DNA of 34,621 nucleotides. It comes from Rhodospirillaceae bacterium (lineage in GTDB: Bacteria > Pseudomonadota > Alphaproteobacteria > TMED109). Shown here piece after piece: positions 1 through 8,315 of the stretch (its first letter is position 1; each line of letters starts with the position of its first letter). The translations under genes were made by a program, and so were the position numbers. Location of the stretch: the NCBI GenBank assembly GCA_902571315.1, contig CACGBM010000007.1:1-34621 (forward strand), written 5' to 3'. The notes under the pieces were generated by a model that saw nothing but the letters and a program-made list of their open reading frames with translations, was not told where the DNA came from and searched no databases.

Positions 1-2312
1 TTTATTACTAAATGGTCTTCTGTGTAAAAAATCTTAACTTTGTTTTTGGGCTCTATTTTTAGACTAGCTTTAATGTTTCTGCAAGCTGATATTATCTTAA
101 TTATATCTTCAATTTCATTGAATTTGTCTTGTTTAAAGTTAAAAGAGATTGTGTTCGGCCATTCTTCTTGCATTATAAATTTTTTATTGTTTAAGTAATT
201 CATATAAATATCGTCAGTCATAAAAGGCATAAAAGGGTGAGCCAATTTAAGAATGTTTTTAAAAACTATACTTGCACATACTTTAATCTCGTCATTAATA
301 TTTTGTTTATTATTATTAAAATGAATTTTAATAAATTCTAAATACCAATCGCAAAATATATTTTTTGTAAGCTTGTATATATCTTTAGTAGCTTCATTAA
401 ATTTATAGTTTTCGATATTATATGTAATGCTATCTATATAATTGTTGAGTGATTTTAAAATCCAAATATTTTCACTATTATTAAGATTACGATCTATTTT
501 TTTTGAATGTTCAAAACAACCATTTTTATTTAAAAAATTATATGCATTTCTGATTTTAGTTATAAAATTTCTATTTATTTCAACATTCTGTTCAGAAAGT
601 TTTATATCTCTGCCCTGTGCAGCCATCAAAGATAATGTATATCTTAATGCATCAGCGCCAAATTTATTAATAATATTAAGTGGATCTATGATATTACCTT
701 TTGACTTTGACATTTTATTTCCATGTTGATCCCTCACTAGAGCATGAATGTAGACATTTTTAAAAGGAACCTTATTTGTGAAATTAACTGATTGTATCAT
801 CATTCTGGCCACCCAAAAGAATATTATATCAAAACCTGTAACTAAAACGTTTGTTGGAAAATATTTTTTAAAAAAAGTATTTTTGGTATCTGGCCAACCT
901 AAGGTAGACATTGGCCACAAGGCAGAAGAAAACCAAGTATCAAGGACGTCAGTTTCTTGCTTTAATTTTTTTTTCTCTTTATAAAAATCTATTGCTAATT
1001 TATTAGCTTGTTCTTCACAACTAGCAGCAAATTCTTTACCATCTGGACCATACCAGATGGGTATTCTATGACCCCACCAAATTTGTCTTGAAATACACCA
1101 AGGTTCTATTTCTTTCATCCATAAAAAAAAAGTTTTATTCCAAGAAGTAGGATAAAACTTTGTTTCATTATTTTTAACAAATTTTATTACTTTTTTAGCT
1201 AGTGGTTTTACATTCATAAACCATTGATCAGTCAGATAAGGTTCTATAATGCTTGCTGATCTGTCTCCGTAAGGTACTGTATGATTTATTTTTTCTATTT
1301 TAATAAAATTTTCATTCTTTTTTAAATCTTGAATGATAATATTCCTAGCTTTTATCCTATCTATTCCTTGATATTTTAAAGGCACATTTTTATTTAATTT
1401 TCCATATTTATCAAATACTACCTTCAATTTTAGTTTATTTTTCTTACCTATTTTGTAATCATTAAAATCATGAGCTGGTGTAATTTTTAAAACACCACTT
1501 CCTTTATCAATATCAACATACTCATCAGATATAATAGGTATAGTCTCCTTGCACAGAGGTAAGAATACTTTTTTTCCTATTAAGTCTTTGTACCTCACAT
1601 CATTAGGATTTACAGCTAAACATTGATCTCCAAACAATGTTTCCGGTCTAGTTGTCGCTACCTCAAGATATTTTGAACTACCAACAATAAAGTATTTTAG
1701 ATAATAAAACTCTCCTACTTTTTCTACTTGTTCAACTTCTAAATCAGATATGGCGGTTTGCAAGCTAATATCCCAGTTAATTAGTCTTTTATCTTTATAA
1801 ATTAATCCTTTGTTAAAAAGTTCAATAAAAGTAAAATTAACAGCAGCAGACATATCATTATCAAGGGTGAATCTTTGTCTTTTCCAATCCGGTGAAGCAC
1901 CTAACCTTTTTATTTGGTTAATTATTGTATTGCCAGATTCATTCTTCCATTCCCATACCTTTTTTATAAACTGGTCTTTTCCTATATCATTTTTACTTAT
2001 ATTGTTTTCATTTTTAAGCTTAGCTTCAACTATTTTTTGAGTGGCTATTCCTGCGTGATCAGTACCAGGCTGCCACAGGACATCTTTTTTATTCATTCTC
2101 CAATATCTTGCTAAAATATCTTGTAACGTCATATTTAAAGCATGCCCTATATGCAGTGTTCCTGTTACATTAGGTGGCGGCATCATAATAGAAAACTTAT
2201 CATTTTTTTCTTCAGGTCTAGCTTTAAATAAATCTTTATCTAACCACTTAAGATACAGTTTCTTTTCTAACTCTAGATGATCAACATCTTTTTCAATATG
2301 TTTAAATTCCAT
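1..2312 (-). CDS. valS: Valyl-tRNA synthetase, C-terminus cut by window edge
   Basis: Charges tRNA-Val with valine in the cytoplasm (class I aminoacyl-tRNA synthetase). Translating the minus strand from the ATG at 2312 gives an uninterrupted frame to the window edge, about 770 residues. The class I signatures are HIGH at residues 54-57 within PPPNVTGTLHIGHAL, and KMSKSKGN at residues 533-540 (bases 693-716). The IWWGHRIP stretch typical of ValS is also present near base 1060. Bacterial ValS is usually 870-950 residues, so roughly 100 or more residues, including the C-terminal coiled coil, lie outside the window. The gene follows the DUF2497 gene with an 11-base gap, a common alphaproteobacterial order. 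Identification is secure. Confidence 0.98.
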   Translation of the reverse strand, partial: MEFKHIEKDVDHLELEKKLYLKWLDKDLFKARPEEKNDKFSIMMPPPNVTGTLHIGHALNMTLQDILARYWRMNKKDVLWQPGTDHAGIATQKIVEAKLKNENNISKNDIGKDQFIKKVWEWKNESGNTIINQIKRLGASPDWKRQRFTLDNDMSAAVNFTFIELFNKGLIYKDKRLINWDISLQTAISDLEVEQVEKVGEFYYLKYFIVGSSKYLEVATTRPETLFGDQCLAVNPNDVRYKDLIGKKVFLPLCKETIPIISDEYVDIDKGSGVLKITPAHDFNDYKIGKKNKLKLKVVFDKYGKLNKNVPLKYQGIDRIKARNIIIQDLKKNENFIKIEKINHTVPYGDRSASIIEPYLTDQWFMNVKPLAKKVIKFVKNNETKFYPTSWNKTFFLWMKEIEPWCISRQIWWGHRIPIWYGPDGKEFAASCEEQANKLAIDFYKEKKKLKQETDVLDTWFSSALWPMSTLGWPDTKNTFFKKYFPTNVLVTGFDIIFFWVARMMIQSVNFTNKVPFKNVYIHALVRDQHGNKMSKSKGNIIDPLNIINKFGADALRYTLSLMAAQGRDIKLSEQNVEINRNFITKIRNAYNFLNKNGCFEHSKKIDRNLNNSENIWILKSLNNYIDSITYNIENYKFNEATKDIYKLTKNIFCDWYLEFIKIHFNNNKQNINDEIKVCASIVFKNILKLAHPFMPFMTDDIYMNYLNNKKFIMQEEWPNTISFNFKQDKFNEIEDIIKIISACRNIKASLKIEPKNKVKIFYTEDHLVI

Positions 2313-2323
2313 AACTAAAAATA

Positions 2324-2731
2324 TTACTTATGCTTTTGAGTAGCTTTAGAAATTAATTTCATTTCTTCAATAACAATAGTCTTAACAAATTTTTTTAAAT
2401 TTTTACCTATCCATTTTTTTATGATTGGCTTTATCTCTCTATCTACTAGTGCAGCAACTGGATCTTTAGGTTTTTTTTCTGGATTGGATATCTTATTGAT
2501 TATACTTTTTTTGGAACTTTTTAGTTTTTTATCAGCTTTAATTATTTTATTTTTTTCTTCAGTGTCTTTTTTTTCTAAGTCATTCTTATTTTTATCATCA
2601 TACTTTTTACTTCTTGTAATTATTTTATCCAACAGTATAAAATCAGTATCAGTTAGTGGCTCACTTTTTTTATTGATGCTATTTTTTATGTGATCAAGTT
2701 CTTTATTTATATTTGACTTATCATTATCCAT
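2324..2731 (-). CDS. DUF2497/PopZ-like pole-organising protein
   Basis: A 135-residue, highly charged protein. Residues 1-90 are Lys/Asp/Glu-rich and look disordered. The C-terminal 45 residues (PVAALVDREIKPIIKKWIGKNL...) match the DUF2497 pattern, in which a helical C-terminus follows a disordered acidic stretch. The Caulobacter member of this family, PopZ, self-assembles at cell poles and tethers the chromosome origin region. The position directly upstream of valS and downstream of tolC is the usual alphaproteobacterial arrangement and supports the call. The disordered segment here is Lys-rich as well as acidic. A polar role is inferred from the family; the sequence itself shows only the C-terminal signature. 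Confidence 0.8.
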   Translation of the reverse strand: MDNDKSNINKELDHIKNSINKKSEPLTDTDFILLDKIITRSKKYDDKNKNDLEKKDTEEKNKIIKADKKLKSSKKSIINKISNPEKKPKDPVAALVDREIKPIIKKWIGKNLKKFVKTIVIEEMKLISKATQKHK

Positions 2732-2756
2732 AATTCTTAATATATCTTAAATTTGA

Positions 2757-4115
2757 TTAGTCTTCAAACCCTAACCACATATTTTTGACTGCCAAGTAAT
2801 TTTTTTCTAGATCATATGAATCAACTTCTAAATTTAAATTAGTAGCTGAAAGTTTTCCCATAGATGCAATTAACTTAAAAATAGTTATAAATTTTTCTCT
2901 TTTAACCTTAATAGCTTCTACTTTTTCTTCTAATAAATCTTGTTCTGTATCTAATACATCTAATAGTGTTCTAGAGCCTACCTCATATTCTTTTTTTACT
3001 CCTTCTACAGCCATTTCATTAGCTTTTATTGCAGAATTAATAGAAATAATTTGAGCATTTAAGCTACTAAGGTCTATCCATAAAATCTCAACTTCTTTAA
3101 TTGCGTTTTTGATATTATAATCGAGAGTTTTTGAGTTTTGCATTGCTTCTTTCTTTTTTTGTCTTACATCTGAGTAATTATGTCCTCCTGTATATAGTGG
3201 AATCTTAAAATTTAATTCCATCTTATAATTCTCGTATTCGTCAAAAAAGGTATTAGGAGCCCAAGCATTTTGTGCAGATAAATTTAAATCTAGGGAAGGT
3301 AATAATTCAGACGCTGCTGATGAAATCTTACTAAATGATAACTTTTTTCTAAAACCACTTGCTATAATTTTTGGATTACCTTGAAGTGTTTCTTTAGTAA
3401 TGTCTTTTAAATTATTAGGAATATCTATTACCATTTCAGGAAATAATAACTTTTTAGGAGCTTCTACTCCTATTAAAGAAAAATATTTGGATCTTTCTTT
3501 CTCAATATCACCTCTAGATTTTATTTCATCAGATCTAGCTCTAAGATATCTAGCTTTAGCTAATGATAAATCAGTAGAAGTTGCTTCTCCTAAATTAAAC
3601 TTATCAGAAGTCGCTTGATAATGTTTTTGCAACAAAGATAAATTATTTTTTGCCAATTTATTTATTTCTGTGCTAGCTAATAAAAAAAGATATATTACTG
3701 ATGCTTCTAATAAAACTTCTTGCTCTTGATTTTTTAAATCTGCTCTTTGCGCAAAAATAGTATTATCTGCAATATTTATTGCACTCCTAGTTTTACCAAA
3801 ATCATATAAGTTTTGCTGAATTTCTAAAGTTACTGATTTTGGATTATTATTTTTCTTACTTTCAACACCAATAGTGTTTACAGTAGTAGTTTGATCACTT
3901 CCAACACTGCCATGAAAACTTACCAGTGGCCTATTTTTACTAAGAGCTTTTGCTAATTCTTCATTTATGGCTTCTAGCTTAAATCTATTACTTTTTAATA
4001 GCGGACTAGTATTGTATGCCTTAGAAAGCGTATCATATAAAGTTTGAGAGGAACTAATGCTACTTAATATAAAAAGTAGAAAAATTTTGCTTAAAAATAA
4101 AAATATACTATACAT
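2757..4115 (-). CDS. tolC: TolC-family outer-membrane efflux protein
   Basis: A 452-residue outer-membrane channel of type I secretion and RND/MFS efflux systems. Residues 1-24 form a signal peptide (hydrophobic stretch ending SSISSSQ). The mature protein shows two OEP repeats, with the typical LYDTLSKAYNTSPLL start, the internal NLYDFGKTRSAI turn, and in the second repeat LNFKIPLYTGGHNYSDVRQKKKEA and YEVGSRTLLDVLDTEQDLLEEKV. Length fits the family. It lies 14 bases downstream of the PCMT-like gene and 25 bases upstream of the DUF2497 gene, so probably in one transcript. The window also holds an RND/MMPL exporter and an MFS exporter, but no adjacent membrane-fusion protein, so its partner is not known. 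Confidence 0.93.
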   Translation of the reverse strand: MYSIFLFLSKIFLLFILSSISSSQTLYDTLSKAYNTSPLLKSNRFKLEAINEELAKALSKNRPLVSFHGSVGSDQTTTVNTIGVESKKNNNPKSVTLEIQQNLYDFGKTRSAINIADNTIFAQRADLKNQEQEVLLEASVIYLFLLASTEINKLAKNNLSLLQKHYQATSDKFNLGEATSTDLSLAKARYLRARSDEIKSRGDIEKERSKYFSLIGVEAPKKLLFPEMVIDIPNNLKDITKETLQGNPKIIASGFRKKLSFSKISSAASELLPSLDLNLSAQNAWAPNTFFDEYENYKMELNFKIPLYTGGHNYSDVRQKKKEAMQNSKTLDYNIKNAIKEVEILWIDLSSLNAQIISINSAIKANEMAVEGVKKEYEVGSRTLLDVLDTEQDLLEEKVEAIKVKREKFITIFKLIASMGKLSATNLNLEVDSYDLEKNYLAVKNMWLGFED

Positions 4116-4129
4116 AGAAATAATTATAC

Positions 4130-4795
4130 CTAAATGAAATTGAATTCATTGCCATCAGAATTACTTTTTACAATTGGAATATTAATATCAAATAATGATT
4201 GTTTGAAAAAACTATTTTTTGATTTATAAATAACACTAAGCTTACTTTCTTTTATCTCAGAATTATGTTGTTCGCAGAAAAAAACCTTACCTTTATCAAC
4301 AAGTTGATTAATCACATCTTTATTCACATCACAACTTAAATCCAGACTAATTATTATATCATAAAGTCCCAACTTTTTATAACCTTCACTGTGATTACTA
4401 TTTAAAAAAACTAAGTTTTCAATATTTAAGTTTTTGATGTTTTGCTCTCCTAGATTAAATAGATTAACATCTTGTTCAATAGCAATTACGGTGTCAACCA
4501 TATAAGAGAGTAAAACCGCTTCATACCCATAATTTGCTCCAATTAACAAAACTACTTCTTTTCCTGTAAAATTTGCTTCTTGAAAAATTTTTGCTGAATT
4601 TAAAGGGGAAGGTAAATATCTATACTGAGCTACTTTAATATTTAAATCACTGTATGATAAAGATATATAATTTTCAGGCAAAAATTTTTCTCTAGGAGTA
4701 GACCCAAAAACTTTAAGTATTTCTTTATTTTTTATGGACTCAGGTAAGAATTGACCTAAAATCATATTTTTTCTCATTTGAATGAAATTGCTCAT
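4130..4795 (-). CDS. Divergent protein-L-isoaspartate methyltransferase-like protein
   Basis: A 221-residue protein with the fold pattern of the protein-L-isoaspartate O-methyltransferase (PCMT) family: VFGSTPREKFLPENYISLSY near residues 30-49 matches the family's PRE-F-PE motif. The SAM-binding loop, normally a glycine-rich GxGxGY, reads LLIGANYGYEAVLLSYMV and keeps only part of it. The acidic end of strand 2 is kept as AIEQD. The substrate-side motif is RYLPSPLNSAKIFQEA, as in the alphaproteobacterial branch found next to tolC, rather than the TISQPYM-like sequence of true Pcm. SAM binding is plausible, repair of isoaspartate less so. Operon position before tolC is conserved in alphaproteobacteria. 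Confidence 0.8.
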   Translation of the reverse strand: MSNFIQMRKNMILGQFLPESIKNKEILKVFGSTPREKFLPENYISLSYSDLNIKVAQYRYLPSPLNSAKIFQEANFTGKEVVLLIGANYGYEAVLLSYMVDTVIAIEQDVNLFNLGEQNIKNLNIENLVFLNSNHSEGYKKLGLYDIIISLDLSCDVNKDVINQLVDKGKVFFCEQHNSEIKESKLSVIYKSKNSFFKQSLFDINIPIVKSNSDGNEFNFI

Positions 4796-4837
4796 ATTAT
4801 AATAATAATTAATTTAAAAAAAATAAAAAGACTAAAG

Positions 4838-5332
4838 TTAGCCTTTGAGTTTAAAGTAAATTATTTCATATACTATATTGGACAAGAAAACAGCAACCGC
4901 TAGAATAAGTAATATACCTAAATAATAAACAAAAGTTTTGAAAAAATCTTTTCTTTTTTTTACTACAGCGTTATCTCCTTTTGGAACCAAAGGACAAGTA
5001 TGAGGTAATTGTTTTTCAATTTTTTTTATAGTTCTTCCCGAAACCTCATTTTTTTCTGTTATTTCATTAATAAGTTTTTCTAATATTTTCGTGTTTCGAT
5101 GGAAACTGGTAAGAATTTTAGTAGAGTCATAAGCGTAATTGTAAAATGTTTCTTCAAGTTTAGCCAGTCTATTATCCATAGATCTAACATCATTAAATAT
5201 TCCTGTTGCTTTAGGGTTTTCCTTTGAATTTATATTTGCTGGCTTTAGTTCTTTTTTATCTTCGTCATTCTTTTTATCAAAAAGAGAACTTCTTAATTCA
5301 TTTATTTGTTTTTTTAATCTTATTTCAGACAT
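4838..5332 (-). CDS. Coiled-coil protein with C-terminal membrane anchor, unknown
   Basis: A 164-residue protein that I do not recognise. Residues 1-45 are charged and probably disordered. Residues about 47-107 have heptad-like spacing (VRSMDNRLAKLEETF, TKILEKLINEITEKN), suggesting a coiled coil. Residues about 133-156 form one strong membrane helix (FVYYLGILLILAVAVFLSNIVY) preceded by a KKRK cluster, which fits an N-in, C-out tail-anchored topology. The ATG at 5332 starts just after the OYE-type gene and the protein reads in the same direction as the PCMT-like/tolC/DUF2497/valS run. Real gene on length, composition and spacing. No function is assigned. Confidence 0.7.
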   Translation of the reverse strand: MSEIRLKKQINELRSSLFDKKNDEDKKELKPANINSKENPKATGIFNDVRSMDNRLAKLEETFYNYAYDSTKILTSFHRNTKILEKLINEITEKNEVSGRTIKKIEKQLPHTCPLVPKGDNAVVKKRKDFFKTFVYYLGILLILAVAVFLSNIVYEIIYFKLKG

Positions 5333-5376
5333 CTTGCACCATTATTTTGATTGCTAAAAATATGCCAAATAAAAAA

Positions 5377-6540
5377 TTATTTAACATTATTAAATTTTTC
5401 TATACTAGATCTCCTATTTACTCCCCACCTATATTGATCAGGCCATAAATTATAATTAGGATCTACTCCTAAAGTTTGAGCAGCGTGTAATAACCAAAAG
5501 GGATTATACATTAGCTCTCTTCCCATAGCAATTAAGTCTGCTTTTTCATCTATTAAAATATTTTCTGCTTGGTTAGGGTCGACTATTACTCCCACAGCCA
5601 TTGTTTTTATTTTACTATATTTTTTAATTTCATGTGCGTAAGGCACTTGAAAACCAAGTCCTCTATCAGTATTATTTTTAAGCACACTTCCATCATCATT
5701 TGCAGCAAATCTTGGTCTGCCAGCAATTCCTCCTGACGAACAATCAATTACATCGATACCAACTTCAGAAAGTATTTTAGCTAAAGAAATAGAGTCATTT
5801 ATGCCCCACCCATTTTTTTTACCGTCTACTGCTGATATTCTACAAAATAAAGGTACTTTATCAGGAATATTGTTTCTTATTGAAATAGCTATTTCTTTTA
5901 ACATTTTAGCCCTGCCCTCTAGACTACCTCCATACTCATCATTTCTTTTATTAGCAATAGGAGAAAGAAAACTATGAAGCAAATAACCATGAGCTGCATG
6001 GATTTCTAAGACTTGAAAACCGGCTTCTATAGCTAGTTTAGCACTCTTTATATATGATAAAACTAGATCATCTATTTCTTGCTTATTAAGAGCTTTAGGA
6101 ACTTGCCAACCATCAGCTAAAGCTATAGGTGAAGGTCCTATTGTATCCCATTTATGTATTCCTATTTTTTCATCCTCTCTATCAAGGGGTAATCCACCCT
6201 TCCATGGCTGTTTTGCTGATGCCTTCCTACCTGCGTGGGCTAATTGGAATGCTGGAATAGAGCCCATTTTTTTAATAAAGTTTACTATTGGCTTAAAAGC
6301 ATTTTTTTGATTTTCATTCCATAACCCTAAGCAATAGGGTGTAATTCTCCCATCTTCTCTAATTGCAGTTGCTTCAGCAAAAATACAACCTACTTTAGCT
6401 CTAGCAAAAGTACTTAAATGGGAAAAATGCCAGTCATTAGCAATACCATCTTTTGCAGAATACATACACAATGGAGACAAAACTAATCTATTAGGAAACT
6501 CTATCCCTCTAATTTTTAATTTAGAAAATAATTTAGACAC
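5377..6540 (-). CDS. NADH:flavin oxidoreductase, Old Yellow Enzyme family (YqjM type)
   Basis: A 387-residue FMN-dependent ene-reductase of the OYE family, a TIM barrel that reduces activated C=C bonds with NAD(P)H. The thermophilic-like/YqjM class markers are visible: Cys25 and Tyr27 in LSPLCMYSA, the LAHAGRK motif, the paired active-site histidines in HAAHGYLLHSFLSPIANKR, and the FMN-phosphate region ending in AMGRELMYNPFWLLHAA. Length is slightly above YqjM. The native substrate cannot be read from sequence; relatives act on enones, nitro compounds and oxidised lipids. It is the first gene of the minus-strand run that continues to valS, although the 44-base gap leaves room for a separate transcript. 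Confidence 0.93.
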   Translation of the reverse strand: MSKLFSKLKIRGIEFPNRLVLSPLCMYSAKDGIANDWHFSHLSTFARAKVGCIFAEATAIREDGRITPYCLGLWNENQKNAFKPIVNFIKKMGSIPAFQLAHAGRKASAKQPWKGGLPLDREDEKIGIHKWDTIGPSPIALADGWQVPKALNKQEIDDLVLSYIKSAKLAIEAGFQVLEIHAAHGYLLHSFLSPIANKRNDEYGGSLEGRAKMLKEIAISIRNNIPDKVPLFCRISAVDGKKNGWGINDSISLAKILSEVGIDVIDCSSGGIAGRPRFAANDDGSVLKNNTDRGLGFQVPYAHEIKKYSKIKTMAVGVIVDPNQAENILIDEKADLIAMGRELMYNPFWLLHAAQTLGVDPNYNLWPDQYRWGVNRRSSIEKFNNVK

Positions 6541-6652
6541 AATTATTTATATCATAATTAAAAAAATAATCCTTTCTTTTTTAAAATTATATTTGATTAC
6601 GTTATAGAATAACATTGAAACTGCAATTCTATAATGTTAACTTATTTTTTGT
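6541..6652. promoter_or_regulatory. Divergent promoter region with 9-bp inverted repeat and TATAAT box
   Basis: This gap separates the OYE gene (minus) from tRNA-Cys (plus). A perfect TATAAT lies at 6630-6635, 17 bases before the tRNA, at the right distance for a -10 box. No good -35 hexamer is seen 16-18 bases upstream. The box overlaps the right arm of a perfect 9-bp inverted repeat, TTATAGAAT at 6602-6610 and ATTCTATAA at 6626-6634, with a 15-base loop. The repeat could be an operator or chance in AT-rich DNA. Confidence 0.4.
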
Positions 6653-6726
6653 GGCTCGGTGGCAGAGTGGTTATGCAGCGGATTGCAAATCCGTCTACGG
6701 CGGTTCGATTCCGTTCCGAGCCTCCA
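6653..6726 (+). tRNA. tRNA-Cys (GCA) with encoded CCA
   Basis: Cloverleaf read by eye: acceptor stem GGCTCGG pairs with CCGAGCC. The anticodon stem GCGGA/TCCGT flanks the loop TTGCAAA with anticodon GCA. The T-loop is GGTTCGATTCC. The discriminator base is T, as expected for tRNA-Cys, and CCA is encoded at 6724-6726. The thiolase gene begins only 15 bases after the CCA with no terminator between, so the two are probably transcribed together and separated by 3'-end processing. Confidence 0.97.
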
Positions 6727-6741
6727 TAATTTGGAGTTTTT

Positions 6742-7920
6742 ATGAGACAACCATGTATAGTTGGTGTTTGTGATGCTAAAATCAATGAAAGAGGTTGTGT
6801 TAGTAAAGACTCATCTGTACTAAGTATTCAAAAAGATTGCGCAATAGAAGCTATCAATGAATCTGGCTTAAGTTTTTCAGATATAGATGGTTTAGCAGTT
6901 GCTGGATTATGGGGTATGCCAGGACCAGGTGTTATGCAACCAAATGTTATTACTGAGTATTTAGGTATCTCTTATCCAAAATGGCTAGATGGAACAAATA
7001 CTGGAGGGTCAGCTTTCATTTTTCATCTACAGCATGCATACCAGGCTATTAAAAATAATATATGCAACAATGTTTTAATTTTATATGGAAGCACCCAAAA
7101 ATCTAATAAAGAGAGAAACTTTTTAGATAGACCTGCAATTTTCAGTAGTCAATTCGATATGGTAGCAGGACTTCCTTCTCCTGTTGGAGCATATGCTTTA
7201 GCTGCACAAAGACACATGTATGAATTTGGTAGTAGCAAAGAGACTTTAGCTGAAATAGCTGTAGCTGCAAGAAATTGGGCAAAATTAAATCCTAATGCTT
7301 ACAAAAAAGATAATCTAACAATAGATGATGTAATAAATTCTCAAGCTATTTGTTCACCTTTAAATAAATTAGATTGCTGTCTTGTTACTGATGGAGGTGG
7401 AGCAATTGTACTATCTAATACTGATAGAAGAAGTGATTTTAAAAGTGAACCTATTTTCATTAAAGGTTTTGGTGAGACCTCCTCGCATTCTAGTATTAAC
7501 TATATGGAAGATATGTCTAGATTAGATGTCGCCATCAAAAGCAGTGAAGATGCTTACAAAATGTCTAATCTGTCTGCTAGAGATATAGACTTTGCAATGA
7601 TTTATGATTCTTTTACTATTACAGTTCTTATGTCTCTTGAAGCTTTAGGCTTTTGTGAAATTGGAGAAGGAAAAGACTTTATTAAAAATGGCAATTTAGG
7701 CCCTAACGGATCATTTCCTATTAATACAAATGGTGGTGGCTTAAGCTATTGCCATCCTGGCATGTATAGTATTTTTACATTGATAGAAGCTTGTAGGCAA
7801 TTATGGGGGCATTGTGGCGAGAGGCAACTCAAAAAAAATCTTACCAACGTTCTTTGCCATGGAACAGGAGGAGTTTTATCAAGCGCTGCTACTACTATTC
7901 TTTCAAAGGAGAGTTCATAG
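6742..7920 (+). CDS. Thiolase-fold acyl-CoA enzyme lacking the nucleophilic Cys (SCPx/Ltp type)
   Basis: A 392-residue member of the thiolase superfamily, SCP-x/lipid-transfer type. Where thiolases carry the acylated Cys, the sequence reads DGTNTGGSAF (residues 83-92), with no Cys. The other active-site regions remain: AMIYDSFTITVLMSLEALGF, GGLSYCHPGM with a His, and the C-terminal LCHGTGGVLSS with His373. Family members without the Cys that pair with DUF35 proteins include Ltp2-type retro-aldolases of steroid side-chain degradation, so carbon-carbon lyase activity on an acyl-CoA is possible. The ATG has a GGAG at 6733-6736, spacing 5. It overlaps the DUF35 gene by one base, as expected for a two-subunit complex. 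Substrate unknown. Confidence 0.88.
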   Translation: MRQPCIVGVCDAKINERGCVSKDSSVLSIQKDCAIEAINESGLSFSDIDGLAVAGLWGMPGPGVMQPNVITEYLGISYPKWLDGTNTGGSAFIFHLQHAYQAIKNNICNNVLILYGSTQKSNKERNFLDRPAIFSSQFDMVAGLPSPVGAYALAAQRHMYEFGSSKETLAEIAVAARNWAKLNPNAYKKDNLTIDDVINSQAICSPLNKLDCCLVTDGGGAIVLSNTDRRSDFKSEPIFIKGFGETSSHSSINYMEDMSRLDVAIKSSEDAYKMSNLSARDIDFAMIYDSFTITVLMSLEALGFCEIGEGKDFIKNGNLGPNGSFPINTNGGGLSYCHPGMYSIFTLIEACRQLWGHCGERQLKKNLTNVLCHGTGGVLSSAATTILSKESS

Positions 7921-8315
7921 TGTTTAATTTAATGATAGATAAAGATTCTAGAACTTTTTGGGAAGGTGCTAGAAAAAATAAGCTAATGCTTCAAAAATCA
8001 AAAAATAATGGTAATTATTTTCTTTATTCTATAGGCCATTCTAATGTTTCGGCCAATCATGAGTTTGAATGGGTTGAAGCATCTGGAAATGGTAAAATTT
8101 ATTCTTTTACAGTTTCTTATATACCTGGTGGTTCTAAATACTTTTTAGATAAAACCCCTTATGTTATTGGAAGTATATTACTAGAAGAGAAAGTTCGAAT
8201 TATGAGTAATATCATAACTAATGACATAAAAATCGTTGAAATTGGAAAAAAGGTAAAAGTATGTTTTAGAAAATTAACTGATGATATAATTTTTCCCTGC
8301 TTCAAACTAGTTTAA
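7920..8315 (+). CDS. DUF35 OB-fold acyl-CoA-associated protein, zinc ribbon without cysteines
   Basis: A 131-residue DUF35 protein, the usual small partner of thiolase-fold enzymes. The OB-fold core is clear: FEWVEASGNGKIYSFTVSY, PYVIGSILLEEKVRIMSNI and IGKKVKVCFRKL. The N-terminal rubredoxin-like ribbon, normally CxxC...CxxC, reads MLQKSKNNGNYFLYSIGHSNVS with none of the four cysteines. The chosen start is the GTG at 7920, which shares a base with the upstream stop (TAGTG) and has GGAG at 7908-7911, spacing 8. The next in-frame ATG is at 7932. A longer upstream frame exists but only overlaps the thiolase coding sequence. It probably shapes or activates the thiolase-fold subunit. Confidence 0.85.
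   Translation: MFNLMIDKDSRTFWEGARKNKLMLQKSKNNGNYFLYSIGHSNVSANHEFEWVEASGNGKIYSFTVSYIPGGSKYFLDKTPYVIGSILLEEKVRIMSNIITNDIKIVEIGKKVKVCFRKLTDDIIFPCFKLV

Noticed and set aside
442-2114. Several plus-strand open frames of 66-95 codons
   Set aside because: They lie opposite the continuous valS reading frame, which has HIGH and KMSKS motifs; hydrophobic products are expected as shadows in AT-rich DNA.
7803-7919. Upstream extension of the DUF35 frame into the thiolase gene
   Set aside because: The residues are not DUF35-like; the GTG at 7920 with GGAG and stop-start overlap is the better start.
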